Positions 20,701-31,934 are shown, counted from the stretch's first letter. The stretch is 64,000 bases of DNA from Volvox africanus (GCA_030268105.1 BSDZ01000094.1:5056501-5120500); one strand, 5' to 3'. The notes: generated by a model from the sequence alone, not told the origin. Program-made: numbers and translations.

Positions 20701-21670
20701 GCAGAACACCGCACCAGACGCCTTCTCCCTAACCAGCCCGAGACAGGCCACGGATAAAGTCTTGCTTAGCAGCGTCACCGACTCATTTAACTTTAACAAA
20801 TGTATCCAACACCTAGCCCGTAATAAGACGCCGGGACCAGATGGACTACCTAACGAGCTGCTGAGGGCATTGCCTGCTGCCTTACAGATCACCATCCATG
20901 ACCTCCTGAAAGTTATGTGGGTCCAGGCCCGCACACCGAAGACATGGACTGAATCCGTTACGGTCCTCCTACCGAAAGCAGGGGATGCGCTCCTCTTGAG
21001 CAACAAGAGACCCATTGCCCTCGCCAACACCCTTTATAAGTTATGGACTAGCCTCGTCACAGTGTCCATCGGGGACGTCGCTCCCGAACTCGCATTGTTC
21101 AGTGAGGTGCAAGAAGGGTTCCTCCGGTACAGAAACACGGAAAGGCAAATCCAAAACCTGCTCCATGTGATTGAGGATGCTGGCCTCGCACGCAAAGATC
21201 CCTACTTGCTGTATGTCGACTTCTCCTCGGCATTCAACACCATCAACCACGACCTGCTGCTACAGATCATGTACGACTTGGGGCTACCCGAGGACCTCAT
21301 CTATGTCGTACGGGACCTTTACAGCCAGGCACGGACCACTATACGGACAGAGCACGGCCTCACAGCACCAATAATGATCGAACGCGGCACGGTTCAGGGA
21401 GACACGCTTTCGCCGGTGCTATTCATCATCTTCCTCGAACCACTCCTCCGATGGCTCCATGCAGGCGGACGAGGGTACAAGTATGGCTGCCTCTCCGACA
21501 GCTTGAACGCCCGATACCATGGAAGCTCAGCCGCATACGCCGACGACCTCGCTGTGATGACCAACAACGCACAAGACCTACAAATGCAATGCGACAAAAT
21601 CAGCTTGTACTCAAAATGGGCGGGCCTGCACGTAAACCACAAAAAAAGCGCAGTGATGGGCATCCTTTAC
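17792..21670 (+). pseudogene. LINE main ORF: Josephin-like protease, AP endonuclease, reverse transcriptase
   Basis: A frame from the ATG at 17792. Residues 11-170 resemble a Josephin domain: HEQQQKELCMIHAINNLLG (Gln16, Cys21), TGNFSM, then GHAIAVRKHKDRWYIHDSL (His141, Asp156). The 15-residue spacing from His to the third catalytic position equals that of ataxin-3. A Pro/Thr/basic linker follows (190-390). An AP endonuclease starts near residue 400 (HNVRGL, LTETKT) and continues past two stops (TGA 19148-19150, TAA 19361-19363) with LAGDFNAVL and RIDNI. The RT follows (NKTPGPDGLPNELL near 20818, YVDFSSAFNTIN, GTVQGDTLSPVLF, YADDLAV near 21537). The frame is lost near 21656-21680. The protease might process the polyprotein or remove ubiquitin from it. 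That is inference. Confidence 0.8.
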
Positions 21671-24578
21671 CACAGAGCTTGGGCTGAACGGACCCACGTG
21701 TGCACGCACACTCAAGTCAGCCCTGGAGGAAAAAATAAAGATAAGTGGCCAGGCAGTGCCGTACCTACCCCCCACGGAGCCCTGCAAATACCTTGGGGTA
21801 CACGTGACGATGACCCTCAACTGGAGTGCACAGATGTCCCATGTCTGCAAGACGGTGAGGGACAAGGGTGACCTACTTCAGGGCTCCCTAGCATCGCCGG
21901 ACCAATGCATCAGAATCATACAGAATTGTATACAACCGGTAGTGTCGTACAGCTTCCCCACCATGGCATACACACCTAACGATATCAAACTTTTGGACGC
22001 AATGATAGCATGCGTAGCCCGACGCTGCTATGGCTTGCCCACCAGTTTCCCCACACGTGCCGTGCTGCTACCAGCGGAACAGTATGGATTGGGAGTTGGG
22101 TCCCTGCTATCAATCTACGTGCGCATGGCAGTACGCGCGCTGGTCGTATCCCTAAATGATGAAGGCCGGCTAGGCGTCGTGACAAGAGCCATGCTTGAGC
22201 TGCAGTGTCGTCTGGCGGCCGACACCAGGATGCACATGTTGAAACGCGAGAGCAGTTTTTATACCACCATAAAAAAACAGCTGACCCTGGCGCGAGACCA
22301 CGGCATCACGGTCACAGACAAGGGGATGCCGTACAACACATCCCTAAACACTCTCATGACGGCCGCCTCCGTCATCAACGCATGGCAGGACACAAAGCTC
22401 GGAACCCTGCCGTTCCGGTGCCTGCTCCCCTTAACAGAGCTGGGCTTAGACATGCACGCGCTCATTGACAAGAACACAACACAAAACCTCATCACCACCA
22501 CCGAACTCCAGAAGCTTTTCCCCTGGGGCAAGGTGCAACACCGGCACAAGATTGCCCTGAATCGACTAAGCCTAGCGATAAGTGCCCAATGCCCCCAAGC
22601 CCCACACACGAAGGCACATGACCCGCGTTGCTGGTCGTCCGTGCTGCCTCTGGAAGACAGACGCCTCCGCGACATTCCCAGCGACCCGCCGTTCACCGGC
22701 CTCCGGCACAAATCAAGTCTCCCCAACCCAATACTAGCACCATCCCTCGACCTGCATGTACGCCGTAATACACCTATCGTGTGGTGTACGACCACGCAGA
22801 AACCACACCATCCCCACACCAAGCCAGACGACATGAAGAGCGACCCACCAGCGCCGCCGAGCTGCCCTGCGGATCCAACATGCACAGGACGGAAGCGCAC
22901 AAGATCCGCTTATCAGCGGCAACAGGACTTGATCAACAACAATACACGCTGTGACAACAGCAACGTGAGCACGGATATTGCAGCTATCCACGGCGCGCAA
23001 CTCCGCGACCCGGCCCCACAATGCACGTCGTATATAGAAGTGAGACGCGTCATGGCAGCCCTGCAAAAAGACACCCGCAGGAGTGAGCCCAACCTAGGAA
23101 ACCCTCCCGGGCCTATCGTCCAGGGGCCAAGCCGGCAAACCCGTCGCACACTAAACATCGGTATGACCCCCGTGCCAGGAGAAACCGGCACCCCAAACCC
23201 CGTGCTGGCAGACCTCGCTGAAAAGGGACTTGACTGCACGCCGGTAGCGCCACGCCACTCCCGCGCCAGCACAGGCACGGGTGCGACAGGGGCTGGATCG
23301 AGCAACACCGCCAGGAAATACGCCGGTCACCCACCTACACCCGAACCGGCCGGAGTGCTACCAGGGACACCGAAGCCACCAGAGCACCTCACCCCACAAT
23401 GGTGGAGACCTCGATGGAAGGTTACCCGCAATCAAATCCTGGAAGACCGGATACCCAGGAAGCCTGGAAAAGGACAAGCAAAGGACACAACGGGGCAACA
23501 ACAGATAGTTTACGACCTATACAACGACGCAGAGGACATCGCGGAAATACTTGCGGGCCCAATCACAAAACGCACCGTCCCCTCAAAGGTGAAACCCCCC
23601 AGGAAACGGAAAACTGGGGCGGATACGACCTCAACCCATGAACAATACTACACGGTTCGCTGGAAAGACACAATTACCCCGATGTCTATCGTAGGCGCAT
23701 ATGCCAGTATGGGATACGTGCCCAAGCAGCTCTTGCCAGGGACAGGTCTCTATGGCACGCGGATCGATCGCCACTTCCGCAGAGTAATATGGGAGTCGTC
23801 TGATATCCCCGCAACACAACTCAGAAGGTTGCCCAACGGATCAAAGGCGATGGAGAGATATGAGCAAACGAGATCACAGAGGGTGAACCCCCTCTCGAAA
23901 TACCCAAAACCCAAGGACAGCAATCTAACGACCCCTCAGCGGCAGGGCCGATGGGACCCGCCCCCCTTGGAGCAGACCCAGCGGGCACGCCTTATTCGAG
24001 CGAACACTACCTTTGAGACCGCGACATGCAATCCATACACGGACACGCGCCCCGTGGGAAAGTACCGAATCCAGATAGGACTGCTAACCAAAGAGGGCAG
24101 CTCGACCGAAGAGAACGTGGCCTTTGCCTACGACCCGAGAGGGAAATGCGTGGGCACCCTCACCCTGCAACGCTTAGAGACCCTCAGAATGCGATACCAA
24201 CACACGATCGAAACCTACCCGGAGGTGCACAGAAGCCTATCCCCCCAGGGCGACTTCGCTGAAGACGTCGCGCGCCTTCTTCTGCGGTACAGAAAAGACC
24301 CCAACGGGCGAGAGTCGAAAGACCCGCCACGGTCGCAGGCGACCATGAATAGACAACTGCGCCGCACGTTGGTTGACGCCCTGCACACCCTAGACGCCGG
24401 CCCAGTTGTCGAAAGGTTTTCATCCCCGCTTAACTGCGGCGAAGAGGTGCAATACTACTTCAGCGCCCATGCAGAAGACCAACTCTTCGGGGCGAACATA
24501 GATGCATTCTCTCAGCCATTTACAGGCCTCTCGATAGCACACCCGAACCCTGACCCACCAGCGTCAAAAAGGCGGTAA
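21663..24578 (+). pseudogene. LINE RT thumb and long C-terminal region (shifted frame)
   Basis: It continues the RT after a frame change. From about 21663 the frame reads LKSALEEKIKISG, then EPCKYLGVHVTMTLNWSAQM and QPVVSYSFPTMAYT, typical of the region after the RT fingers and palm in LINEs. About 500 residues of Pro- and Arg-rich low-complexity sequence follow. A stretch near 23500-23720 (DIAEILAGPITKR, then YYTVRWKD) resembles a chromodomain interrupted by an insertion, at low confidence. The rest is unrecognised. The frame ends at TAA 24576-24578, overlapping the next ATG as TAATG. Without the upstream frame break it would be one protein with the protease-endonuclease-RT part. Confidence 0.65.
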
Positions 24579-26083
24579 TGTGGGCAATCGCAGGTGCGTC
24601 ACACACAATGACATTCGCATTGCCCACCGCCACACTACTCATTGTCCCGCACAGCCGGACCGGTCCCCACACACAGCTTTACAACACACCATACGTCTTC
24701 CATCTCGCGCGACTGAGCCGTGGTGAAGCGTGCATGCTCACCAGCGGGACGGGAACTGACGGCCAAATCCCTGGCTACAAGGAAGGCCTGGACCTCGTCG
24801 TGGTGGCCAACGACACGGCGATCTGAGGACTAAACGCCCGCTCCGTGAAGGCGCTCCTAACCGAACTCAAAGCGATGGACGCCGTCGGCCTCCCCAAAAA
24901 ACATCTGCGCATGCGGGACACGCCCGAGGGCACCCAATACGTCGACATCCAGCGTCCCTACCCAAGCAAAGCTGCTCAGATCATGCGCAAAATGATGGCC
25001 TCAAAGCCGCCTGGACCCAGACCCACCGCCATAGTCCACCAAATGGACGGACAGATGCTCCAGCAGCGCCTGACAGCAGCTTTCCCCGGACAAATACCAC
25101 TCCACGTGAACCCACAAGATATCACCTGGACTGACGGTAGCTGCATTAAACCGGCTGAAAACGACGGCCCGAACAAGTTGGGTGCGGCTGCGTACTGTGG
25201 ACCCACCGGAAAAACATTGTACATCGACCCAGCAGGCGTCGGATGCACCAATACCATTCAACGGGCAGAGCTGGCGGCAATACACGTGGCCGTATCAACG
25301 CAAAAGGAAGTGAACAGCGCCCTAACAATTGCCACTGATTCACAAGCATCACTGGATCTTATCAAAAGAGCAATAAACGATCCGAGTAAACTGCACATTT
25401 CCAAGCACAAAGCCTTACTCATGGATATCGCCGAAGTACTGTACGACTACGCCCACCAGAACATAACCGTCCACTTCTTGAAAGTGAAATCGCATACCGG
25501 CCTTGATGGTAATGAAAAAGCTGACAAGGGAGCAACATCTGTCGCACAAGGCGAGATTCCGGCAACGTTTACTGAAAAGGCAGACAGCGTCCCGTTCGAT
25601 AAAGTGTTCTGGTTAAAACAGCGCGACACTTGCTTTTACATTAGTGACCTGAACAAAGGCCTCTATAAGTGTCTCCAGCAGGATACCTTCGCAGGCTGTA
25701 CAAATGACACAATTCTAACTGGAAAATGGCGTAACACCGCCTCGAAGTTAGACCCCAAAACCAGCAATGCCTTCCTTAGCAACCCAAAGATGCCCCACTG
25801 GCTCAAACTGCAAGTACTGAAAGCTCGATACGGGCTGCTATTCAATGCTAAGCTGCAGAAACTTTACGGACGTGGCGGAGACGGAAACTGCCCTATTTGC
25901 CACAGCTGCGGAACGACCGGCCCCATACCCAACTCAGGAGCCCACATACTCGGCGGGTGCCCCCACCCAACCATGAAAGGCATGTACATCAACCGGCGTA
26001 ACCAAGCGACGCACACTATTGCCGACTGCGTCCACGGGGGCCGCAACGGTGGTGGCTTCATGATTATGGACGCCGGTAAAGAA
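24578..26083 (+). pseudogene. LINE RNase H and zinc-knuckle ORF, cut at the 3' end
   Basis: The frame opens at the ATG at 24578, which overlaps the previous stop. It has one TGA (24824-24826), possibly a former CGA, then continues. RNase H occupies about 25120-25550 with its acidic residues: WTDGSC, QRAELAAI, ATDSQASL and GNEKADKGA. Downstream is a Cys/His cluster (NCPICHSCG, then HILGGCPHP), a zinc-binding tail seen in some LINE proteins. The coding sequence runs straight into LTR sequence at 26084 (DAGKE, then unrelated residues), so the C-terminus and 3' UTR are missing here. RNase H is expected to help degrade the RNA template after reverse transcription. Confidence 0.75.
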
Positions 26084-26596
26084 TGTTGTATCTCTCCTCA
26101 GTTTTGCCCATAAATTGTCTGCACGTCTGGGGCTTAGACAATAGCACGAAGCGCTTGCAAGTACAACAAAGCACATGGAAGCAGCAAGAGACAGCGGAAG
26201 ACTTGAGAAAGAGGAAAGATATAACTTACAATGATGAAAGGATGCAATGGTATGATCGGCCGTCAGACCCAGCGGGTGGCGATCATCATACGGCGATTGG
26301 TGAATAGCAAATGGCGAAGCTCGAGCTTAGCTCGGGCTGAAATAGCAGAGCAAATAGCAATAGTCCAGATGAACACAGGCGTGTTCCGATAGTATACGAA
26401 ATTGTTCTGCTCTACATGGCCGTCCTTGCACCTATTATACGCGCAATATCGATATGCAGTACAACTCACACTAGGAGGTCAATCCTAAGTGTGACAACCC
26501 TAACGCAGGGCATCGATATCTGCGTATTCCGACAATTAAGCCTTCATAGTGTCCGCAAGATGCAAGGGTCCGAATAACGATATTCGGTTGCTGATC
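26084..26596 (-). repeat. Diverged partial LTR (LTR4) that cuts the LINE
   Basis: The segment begins TGTTGTATCTCTCC, like the reversed end of LTR1. It follows the same layout (GCACGTCTGG, AAGTACAACAAAGC, AGACAGCGGAAGACTT, CTCGGGCTGAAATAGC, CACTAGGAGGTC) with many differences, so it is an older relative of LTR1. It is cut at 26597 by an LTR2. No internal element sequence is attached. Confidence 0.7.
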
Positions 26597-28454
26597 TGTT
26601 GTATCCTTCCTTCTTCTTCCTTCCTTCCTTCTTCCTTCTTCTGAATCTGCACGTCTGGATGCTAGATATGTGTGCATCATGCTTATGAACAGCAAGGCGA
26701 TTGAATGCGAGTAAAGTGACAGCGGAAGACTCAACGATAAGGAAAGATCCAACTTACAATAGTCTTCAGTTACAGAATGGTAGTCTGCCGTCAGACCCCG
26801 CGGGCAATCTTCATCATCCGGCTGTAGATGGTGTCTTAGAATAGCTCAGGCCGAATATAAATGAGTAAAACGTATATATCAGAATCAGACTGAGTTAAGT
26901 ACGCGAGTACTCGATGCAAAGTAGCATCAAGCCGGCTTCGGTCTCTAGGCGGCCATCCTCACACCTATTGTTGTACGCGGGTTCGATCACCGTTTACACC
27001 GAAGTAGACCGCAATCCATTTGAGCATTATGAAGCATGATAAAATTATATTAGCATGATATATTCGAGTATATCTAGCTAATCAGGCATGTCGCATTATC
27101 AACTACGACATCGCGCTGTCGGTCAACATGTTTGACTCGAGGTTGATAATTAATGCACGATCTATCTGTTGGCATAATATTTTACGTAAGAATACTTTAA
27201 ATATTATTACCTCATCCGTGTCATAAACCATACACGTATGCGAGAACGTGATGATCGCAATGGTGGGGTTGGCAACTGAATATCGATATTCGGACCTTCG
27301 CATATTACATACGTTGCATCCATTAATATCACGGATTACGTGATATTTGGAATAGTGCTACGAAGGTACTCACACTTGAGATCGGAATCCAGTGAGACCT
27401 GTACTGCACATCGATATCACGACGTGATAGGTGCCACCTAGAGACCGAAGTCGGCTCGACACTACTTTGGGATTAAGTATTCGCGTACTTAACTCTATCT
27501 AATTCGGATACATACGTTATATGCATTTATATTCGGCCTGAGCTATTCCAGCATAGCATCTTCAGCCGTATGATGAACATTGCCCGTGGGGTCTGACGGC
27601 CGACTACCCATTTGTAAACGAAGACTATTGTAAGTTGGATCTTTCCTTATTGTTGAGTCTTCCGCTGTCACTTTCCTCGCATTGGATCACCTTGCTGTTC
27701 GTAAGCTCGGTGTGCACTTAGCTAACATCCAGACGTGCAGATTCAGTGCATGGTTGAAGAAGGAAGGATACAACACCTATCACGTCGTGATACCGATGCA
27801 CAGTACAGGTCTCACTGGATTCCGATCTCAAGTGTGAGTACTATCTTAGCACTGCTCTAAATATCGCGTAATCCGTGATATTAATGGATGCAACGCATGC
27901 AATATGTGAAGGTCCAAATATCGATATTTGGTTGCCGATCCAACCATTGCGATCGTCGTGTTCCCGCATACGCGTATGGTTTATGACACGGATGAGGTAA
28001 TAATATTAAAATATTGTTACGTGATATATTATGCCAATGGATAGATCGCGCATCGATATCAGCCTCGAGTCAAACATGTTGACCGACAGCGCGATGTCGT
28101 AGATGATAATGCGACGTGCCTGATTAGCTAGATATACTCGAATATATCATGCTAATATGGTTATATCATGGTCAGTGATGTTCGAATGGATTGCAGTATA
28201 CTTTGGCGAAAACAGTGATCAATAATCGATAATATTACGTGATATATTATGCCAATTGGGAGTTCGCGCATTGATATCGGCCTCGAGTCAAACATGTTGA
28301 CCGACAGAGTGACGTCGTAGATGATAATGCGACATGCCTGATTAGCTAGATATACTCGAATATATCATGCTAATATGATTATATCATGCTCAATAGTGCT
28401 CGAATGGATTGCAGCCTATTTCGGCATAAACAGTGATCAAACCCGCATACAACA
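26597..28454 (-). repeat. 3' LTR of element E (LTR2), split by a solo LTR and internally duplicated
   Basis: Reversed LTR2 in two parts, 26597-26968 and 27781-28454, around the solo LTR at 26969-27775. The polypyrimidine run at 26600-26641 (CTTCC/CTTCTT repeats) is an expansion of the LTR2 end. A segment of roughly 220 bases is tandemly duplicated: 28020-28220 resembles 28235-28442, both with TCGAGTCAAACATGTTGACC and AGCTAGATATACTCGAATAT. It ends ACAACA at 28454, next to the polypurine tract of E. Confidence 0.8.
26969..27775 (+). repeat. Solo LTR2 inserted in an inverted LTR2
   Basis: An 807-bp LTR from TGTTGTACGCGGG to GGATACAACA, flanked by the 5-bp duplication CCTAT (26964-26968 and 27776-27780). 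No internal sequence remains, so it is a solo LTR left by LTR-LTR recombination. It gives the reference ends of family LTR2. Confidence 0.9.
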
Positions 28455-28472
28455 ATTATCCCCCCTCCCGTA
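28455..28472 (-). promoter_or_regulatory. Polypurine tract of element E
   Basis: ATTATCCCCCCTCCCG on the plus strand, the reverse of the purine run in A, directly beside the LTR2 end. Confidence 0.75.
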
Positions 28473-28513
28473 TGCAGCGTCCTCACTGCATCGCACAGCA
28501 TCGACTGCAGAGA

Positions 28514-30172
28514 TCATTGGGTCTGTGTGGCACGTAGACGAGCTTCCTCAAGGGGCTTCATTTCTAGCGAGAAATTACACGTCGGCTCCCAAGAGTTGTG
28601 CTCGCTAGAATAGCCAGTCCATTTGACCAGATATTCGTGCACTTTCTGCTTTCGTCGCTGTCGACCTACATGACGAACCCGATAATCCAGTATCCGCTCC
28701 ACATCATACACCTTTTGCTTGCCTGCGATCCAGGTCTCGGGACCGGGGTCCATTACTGCAGGGGCATCGGTGTCGTTTGTAACAGGTGCTGTGCCGCGAT
28801 AAGGACGGATGAGGGAGATATGAAACGTGGGGTGAATATTCATGTCAGGGGGCAGGGATAGCTCCACGGCTACACTTCCTACCATGCGAACAACGGGATA
28901 TGGGCCAATCCAGCGAGGTAGTAATTTTCGGGAACCGTTGGCGAGTGAACGCAAATTCTTAGTGCTCAACAAAACCATTTGTCCCACCGAAAATGTTACG
29001 TCTCGTTTGGATTTATTATAGTAGTCCGTCGTCCGTTGTTGTGCCGTGTCCAAACATGCCTTCGTGTCTGTCATGCGGGATAGGAACAACTTGGCAAAGG
29101 TTTTAGCCGCAGGGATATTTACTTCCAACTCTCGCCACACGGGTAGCGCAGGATGGAATCCATAATTCAGAAAGGAAGGGCTTTGACCTGTAGAGCGGTT
29201 AACAGCATTGTTAAGCGCAAATTCTGCTGAAGTCAGAAACGTATCCCAAACAGAGGGTGTGCGTCCTGCAGAATTCCTTAACATATCGCCCAACGTGCAA
29301 TTTGTGCGTTTGGTTTGCCCATCAGATTGTGGATGATATGCTGTGCTCAAATGAACACGCATGCCAACAAGTCCACATAGCGCTTCCCAAAACTTAGACG
29401 TGAATTGCCTGCCGCAATCGGATATCACATTTTTAGGAACGCCATGCAATCGTACTACGTTATCGAAAAATAATCGTGCTGTTTGCTCAGCGGTGCAAGA
29501 CGAGGTGGAGGGGGCTAAATGAACCATCTTGGTCAAACGATCGACCATAACGAACACCGAGTCGTATCCCCCCTCAGTTTTGGCCAGCGCGACTACGAAG
29601 TCCATTGAAACACTTTCCCAAGGGGCATCTGCTATAGGTAAAGGTTGTAATAAACCCTGGCCCTTACTGGATAGTGCTTTGTTGCGCTGACATAAACTGC
29701 ACCTTTGCACGAAGTTTTCTGCATCCTTCACCACGCGCGGCCACCAGAACGAGCGTCGTACTAGCTCTGCCAATCACGTGCTTCCAGGGTGTCCTGCTAA
29801 CGGGTCCTCGTGGAACCGAGCAAGAATATCGTAGCGCAAAGTGTTGTCGTTCGGCACGATGATTTGTGTTGTCGAGCCATCCATGTGCAACCATAAATCG
29901 TTGCACTCGCGTATATTTTCCACATTACTTGGCGTAGCAAACCATGGATCGGCTTCATACGCCACCTTGAGTGGTTCCACGAGGTCCGCTGCTATCGGCA
30001 CCTCCTGGCTGCGTGAACGGGTAATCGGTGCTGCTAGAATCGCAGCATGTAGTGATGGATGTCGACTGAGGGCGTCAGCAATATTAATTCTGCCGGCAAT
30101 ATATTCCCATGTACAGTCGAAACGAGATAGATACGCCATCCACCGGGCTTGTCGTCAGTTGAGTGTGGGGAC
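28514..30172 (-). pseudogene. pol: Pol pseudogene, element E (RNase H end, integrase, chromodomain)
   Basis: Minus-strand pol from the chromodomain stop (28514-28516) up to the end of RNase H. It shows the H2C2 segment ([10 protein letters not shown]), integrase core ([15 protein letters not shown], then ISDCGRQFTSKF, where the Gly-Gly after the second Asp is altered, then QTKRTNCTL with Glu replaced by Lys), integrase C-terminus and chromodomain ([18 protein letters not shown]). Stops: TGA near 29774 and another in the segment TLN-RQARWM near 30156. The QTKR change removes the catalytic Glu. It ends abruptly at telomere-type repeats (30173). It is a diverged relative of A with a different LTR. 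Confidence 0.88.
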
Positions 30173-30216
30173 AAAACCCTAAAACCCTAAAACCCTAAAC
30201 CCTAAAACCCTAAAAA
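30173..30216. repeat. Interstitial telomere-type repeat tract
   Basis: Five CCCT units in AAAACCCT (four) and AAACCCT (one) form, that is TTTTAGGG/TTTAGGG on the other strand, between a broken pol (E) and a broken LTR1 (H). No telomere repeat occurs elsewhere in the window. The position, exactly at a junction of two truncated elements, suggests a healed or filled chromosome break rather than part of an element. Confidence 0.85.
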
Positions 30217-30217
30217 C

Positions 30218-30564
30218 AACGATATTCGGTTGCAAGGCATGTATCGCAACGAGTGCGGCGCTCTCAACGTGTGCTGTAATGAAGTAATATTATATCAAAT
30301 AATATTACTTATCGTTTCATAGCACGAGCATAATGTACTTCTCGATCGTTCCGGATTTCATGCATGCTAGGCGGATCAGCCATGATGCGATGTCGTGATG
30401 TATAATGGTAACATGCCAAAACATATATAAATGTATGCAAATACATTTATGTCATGCAAGTTCATTCATATGCATAAGTCATTCATGCGTTCATCAAGAC
30501 AGCACTTCGCCTCGTAGCGTCGCATCGACCTACACATCGGCAGGAAACGAACCGTAGCACAACA
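30218..30564 (-). repeat. Truncated 3' LTR of element H (LTR1)
   Basis: Reversed LTR1 starting inside the LTR (AACGATATTCGG) and ending GCACAACA at 30564, followed by a polypurine tract. The missing half lies at the telomere-repeat junction. Confidence 0.85.
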
Positions 30565-30864
30565 ATTATCCCCCCTCCCGTATGCAGCATCCTCGCTGCT
30601 TCATACAGCATCGACTGCAGGGGTCATTGGGCTTGCGTGGCACGTTTGCGGGCTTCTTCAAGCAGAGGCTTCATGTCCTGCGAGAAGTTGCGTGCCAGTT
30701 CCCACGAGTTGTGCTCGCTGGTATACCCTGTCCACTTGACCAAGTACTCGTGTACTGTCCACTTACGTTGGTGTCGGCCCACGCGACGCGCGCGATAATC
30801 TAACACCCACTCCACATCGTAAAACTTCTGTTTACCAGTGATCCAGGTCTCGGGAACTGGTTCG
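30565..30864 (-). pseudogene. Chromodomain stub 1 (pol 3' end of element H)
   Basis: A polypurine tract (30565-30580) and the last 80 or so codons of pol: [17 protein letters not shown], then [18 protein letters not shown], stop at 30624-30626. Coding stops at ACTGGTTCG, where an LTR begins (30865). The same 300-bp stub with the same breakpoint recurs at 31635-31934 and 48128-48427. Residues such as the Leu in SWEL distinguish it from A. Confidence 0.85.
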
Positions 30865-31634
30865 TGTTGTACCTCTCCTTCGTGTTTGCTCATCAGTATC
30901 TGCGCGTCTGAAAGCTTGCGACACCAATGCGCGAGCACTTGCAAGTACAGCAAGGCAAGCGCGAGCAAACAGAGACAGCGGAAGACTTCAAACAAGAAGA
31001 GATATAACTTACAGTCTTACAGATCGAAGCGGTGCAATGGACGAAATCGCCGTCAGCGCCGGAAGCAAGCAATCATCACGCGGCGGTGAATAGCGAAGTC
31101 TAGGCTTAGCTCGGGCTAAGTAGGATAGCGATTAGCAATAAGAGTGTTGAACACACGAGTGTTCTCCGGTGTCGAATATCTTGTCTTGCTTAGCCGTCCT
31201 CGCATCTGTTATACTCGCAGCATCGCAATGTCGTACGATTCACACTAGGAGGCCGATCCTAATTGTGACAACCCTACTGCGTATAGGCGATGTCCAAGCA
31301 TAACAACGTATAAGCCTTTCCGGCATTCGCATGATGCAAGGGTCCGAATAATAATATTCGGTTGCAAGGCATGCATCGCGACGAGTGCGGTGCTCTCAAC
31401 GTGTGCTGTAATGAAGTAATATTATATCAAATAATGCTAGGCGGATCAGCCATGATGCGATGTCGTGATGGATAATGGTAACAAGCCAAAACGTATATAA
31501 ATGTATGCAAATACATTTATGTCATGCAAGTTCATTCATATGCATAAGTCATTTATGCGTTCATCAAGACAGCACTTCGCCTCGTAGCGTCGCATCAACC
31601 TACACATCGGCAGGAAACGAACCGTAGCACAACA
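30865..31634 (-). repeat. LTR1 copy between two chromodomain stubs
   Basis: A reversed LTR1 of 770 bp, shorter than the 833-bp sister at 31935 because of a deletion near 31435 (AATAATGCTAGGCGG). It is flanked by a stub on both sides and has no target duplication of its own, as expected for a recombinant LTR. Confidence 0.85.
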
Positions 31635-31934
31635 ATTATCCCCCCTCCCGTATGCAGCATCCTCGCTGCTTCATACAGCATCGACTGCAGGGGTCATTGG
31701 GCTTGCGTGGCACGTTTGCGGGCTTCTTCAAGCAGAGGCTTCATGTCCTGCGAGAAGTTGCGTGCCAGTTCCCACGAGTTGTGCTCGCTGGTATACCCTG
31801 TCCACTTGACCAAGTACTCGTGTACTGTCCACTTACGTTGGTGTCGGCCCACGCGACGCGCGCGATAATCTAACACCCACTCCACATCGTAAAACTTCTG
31901 TTTACCAGTGATCCAGGTCTCGGGAACTGGTTCG
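31635..31934 (-). pseudogene. Chromodomain stub 2 (tandem copy)
   Basis: It looks identical by eye to 30565-30864, at an offset of 1,070 bases, and again ends at ACTGGTTCG beside an LTR. It is a tandem duplicate, not an independent insertion. Confidence 0.85.

Larger units (their letters stand above)
16115..26083 (+). mobile_element. LINE-type (non-LTR) retrotransposon encoding a Josephin-like protease
   Basis: About 10 kb of plus-strand coding sequence, different in composition from the gypsy copies (C- and A-rich coding strand). Order: a 5' region with a zinc-knuckle-like vestige, a membrane-protein ORF (16946-17617), a long ORF with Josephin-like protease, AP endonuclease and reverse transcriptase, a long C-terminal region, then RNase H and a zinc knuckle. 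Two stops and one frame break lie in the main ORF and one stop in the last ORF. The right end is cut at 26083 by LTR sequence. Its 5' part probably continues into 8879-9013 and 1283-1400. APE plus RT plus RNase H marks a LINE. I cannot name the clade. Confidence 0.85.

Noticed and set aside
21636..21680. Programmed frameshift at the A7 run in the LINE RT
   Set aside because: The other frame has a TGA just after the A-run, and the correct frame continues past it (KKSAVMGIL). The break lies further on and looks like a simple indel.
26600..26641. Functional polypyrimidine regulatory element
   Set aside because: It is an expansion of the short CTTCC run already present at the end of LTR2, most likely replication slippage.
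30173..30216. CRISPR array or ordinary microsatellite
   Set aside because: The unit is the telomere motif without spacers, and it sits at an element breakpoint.
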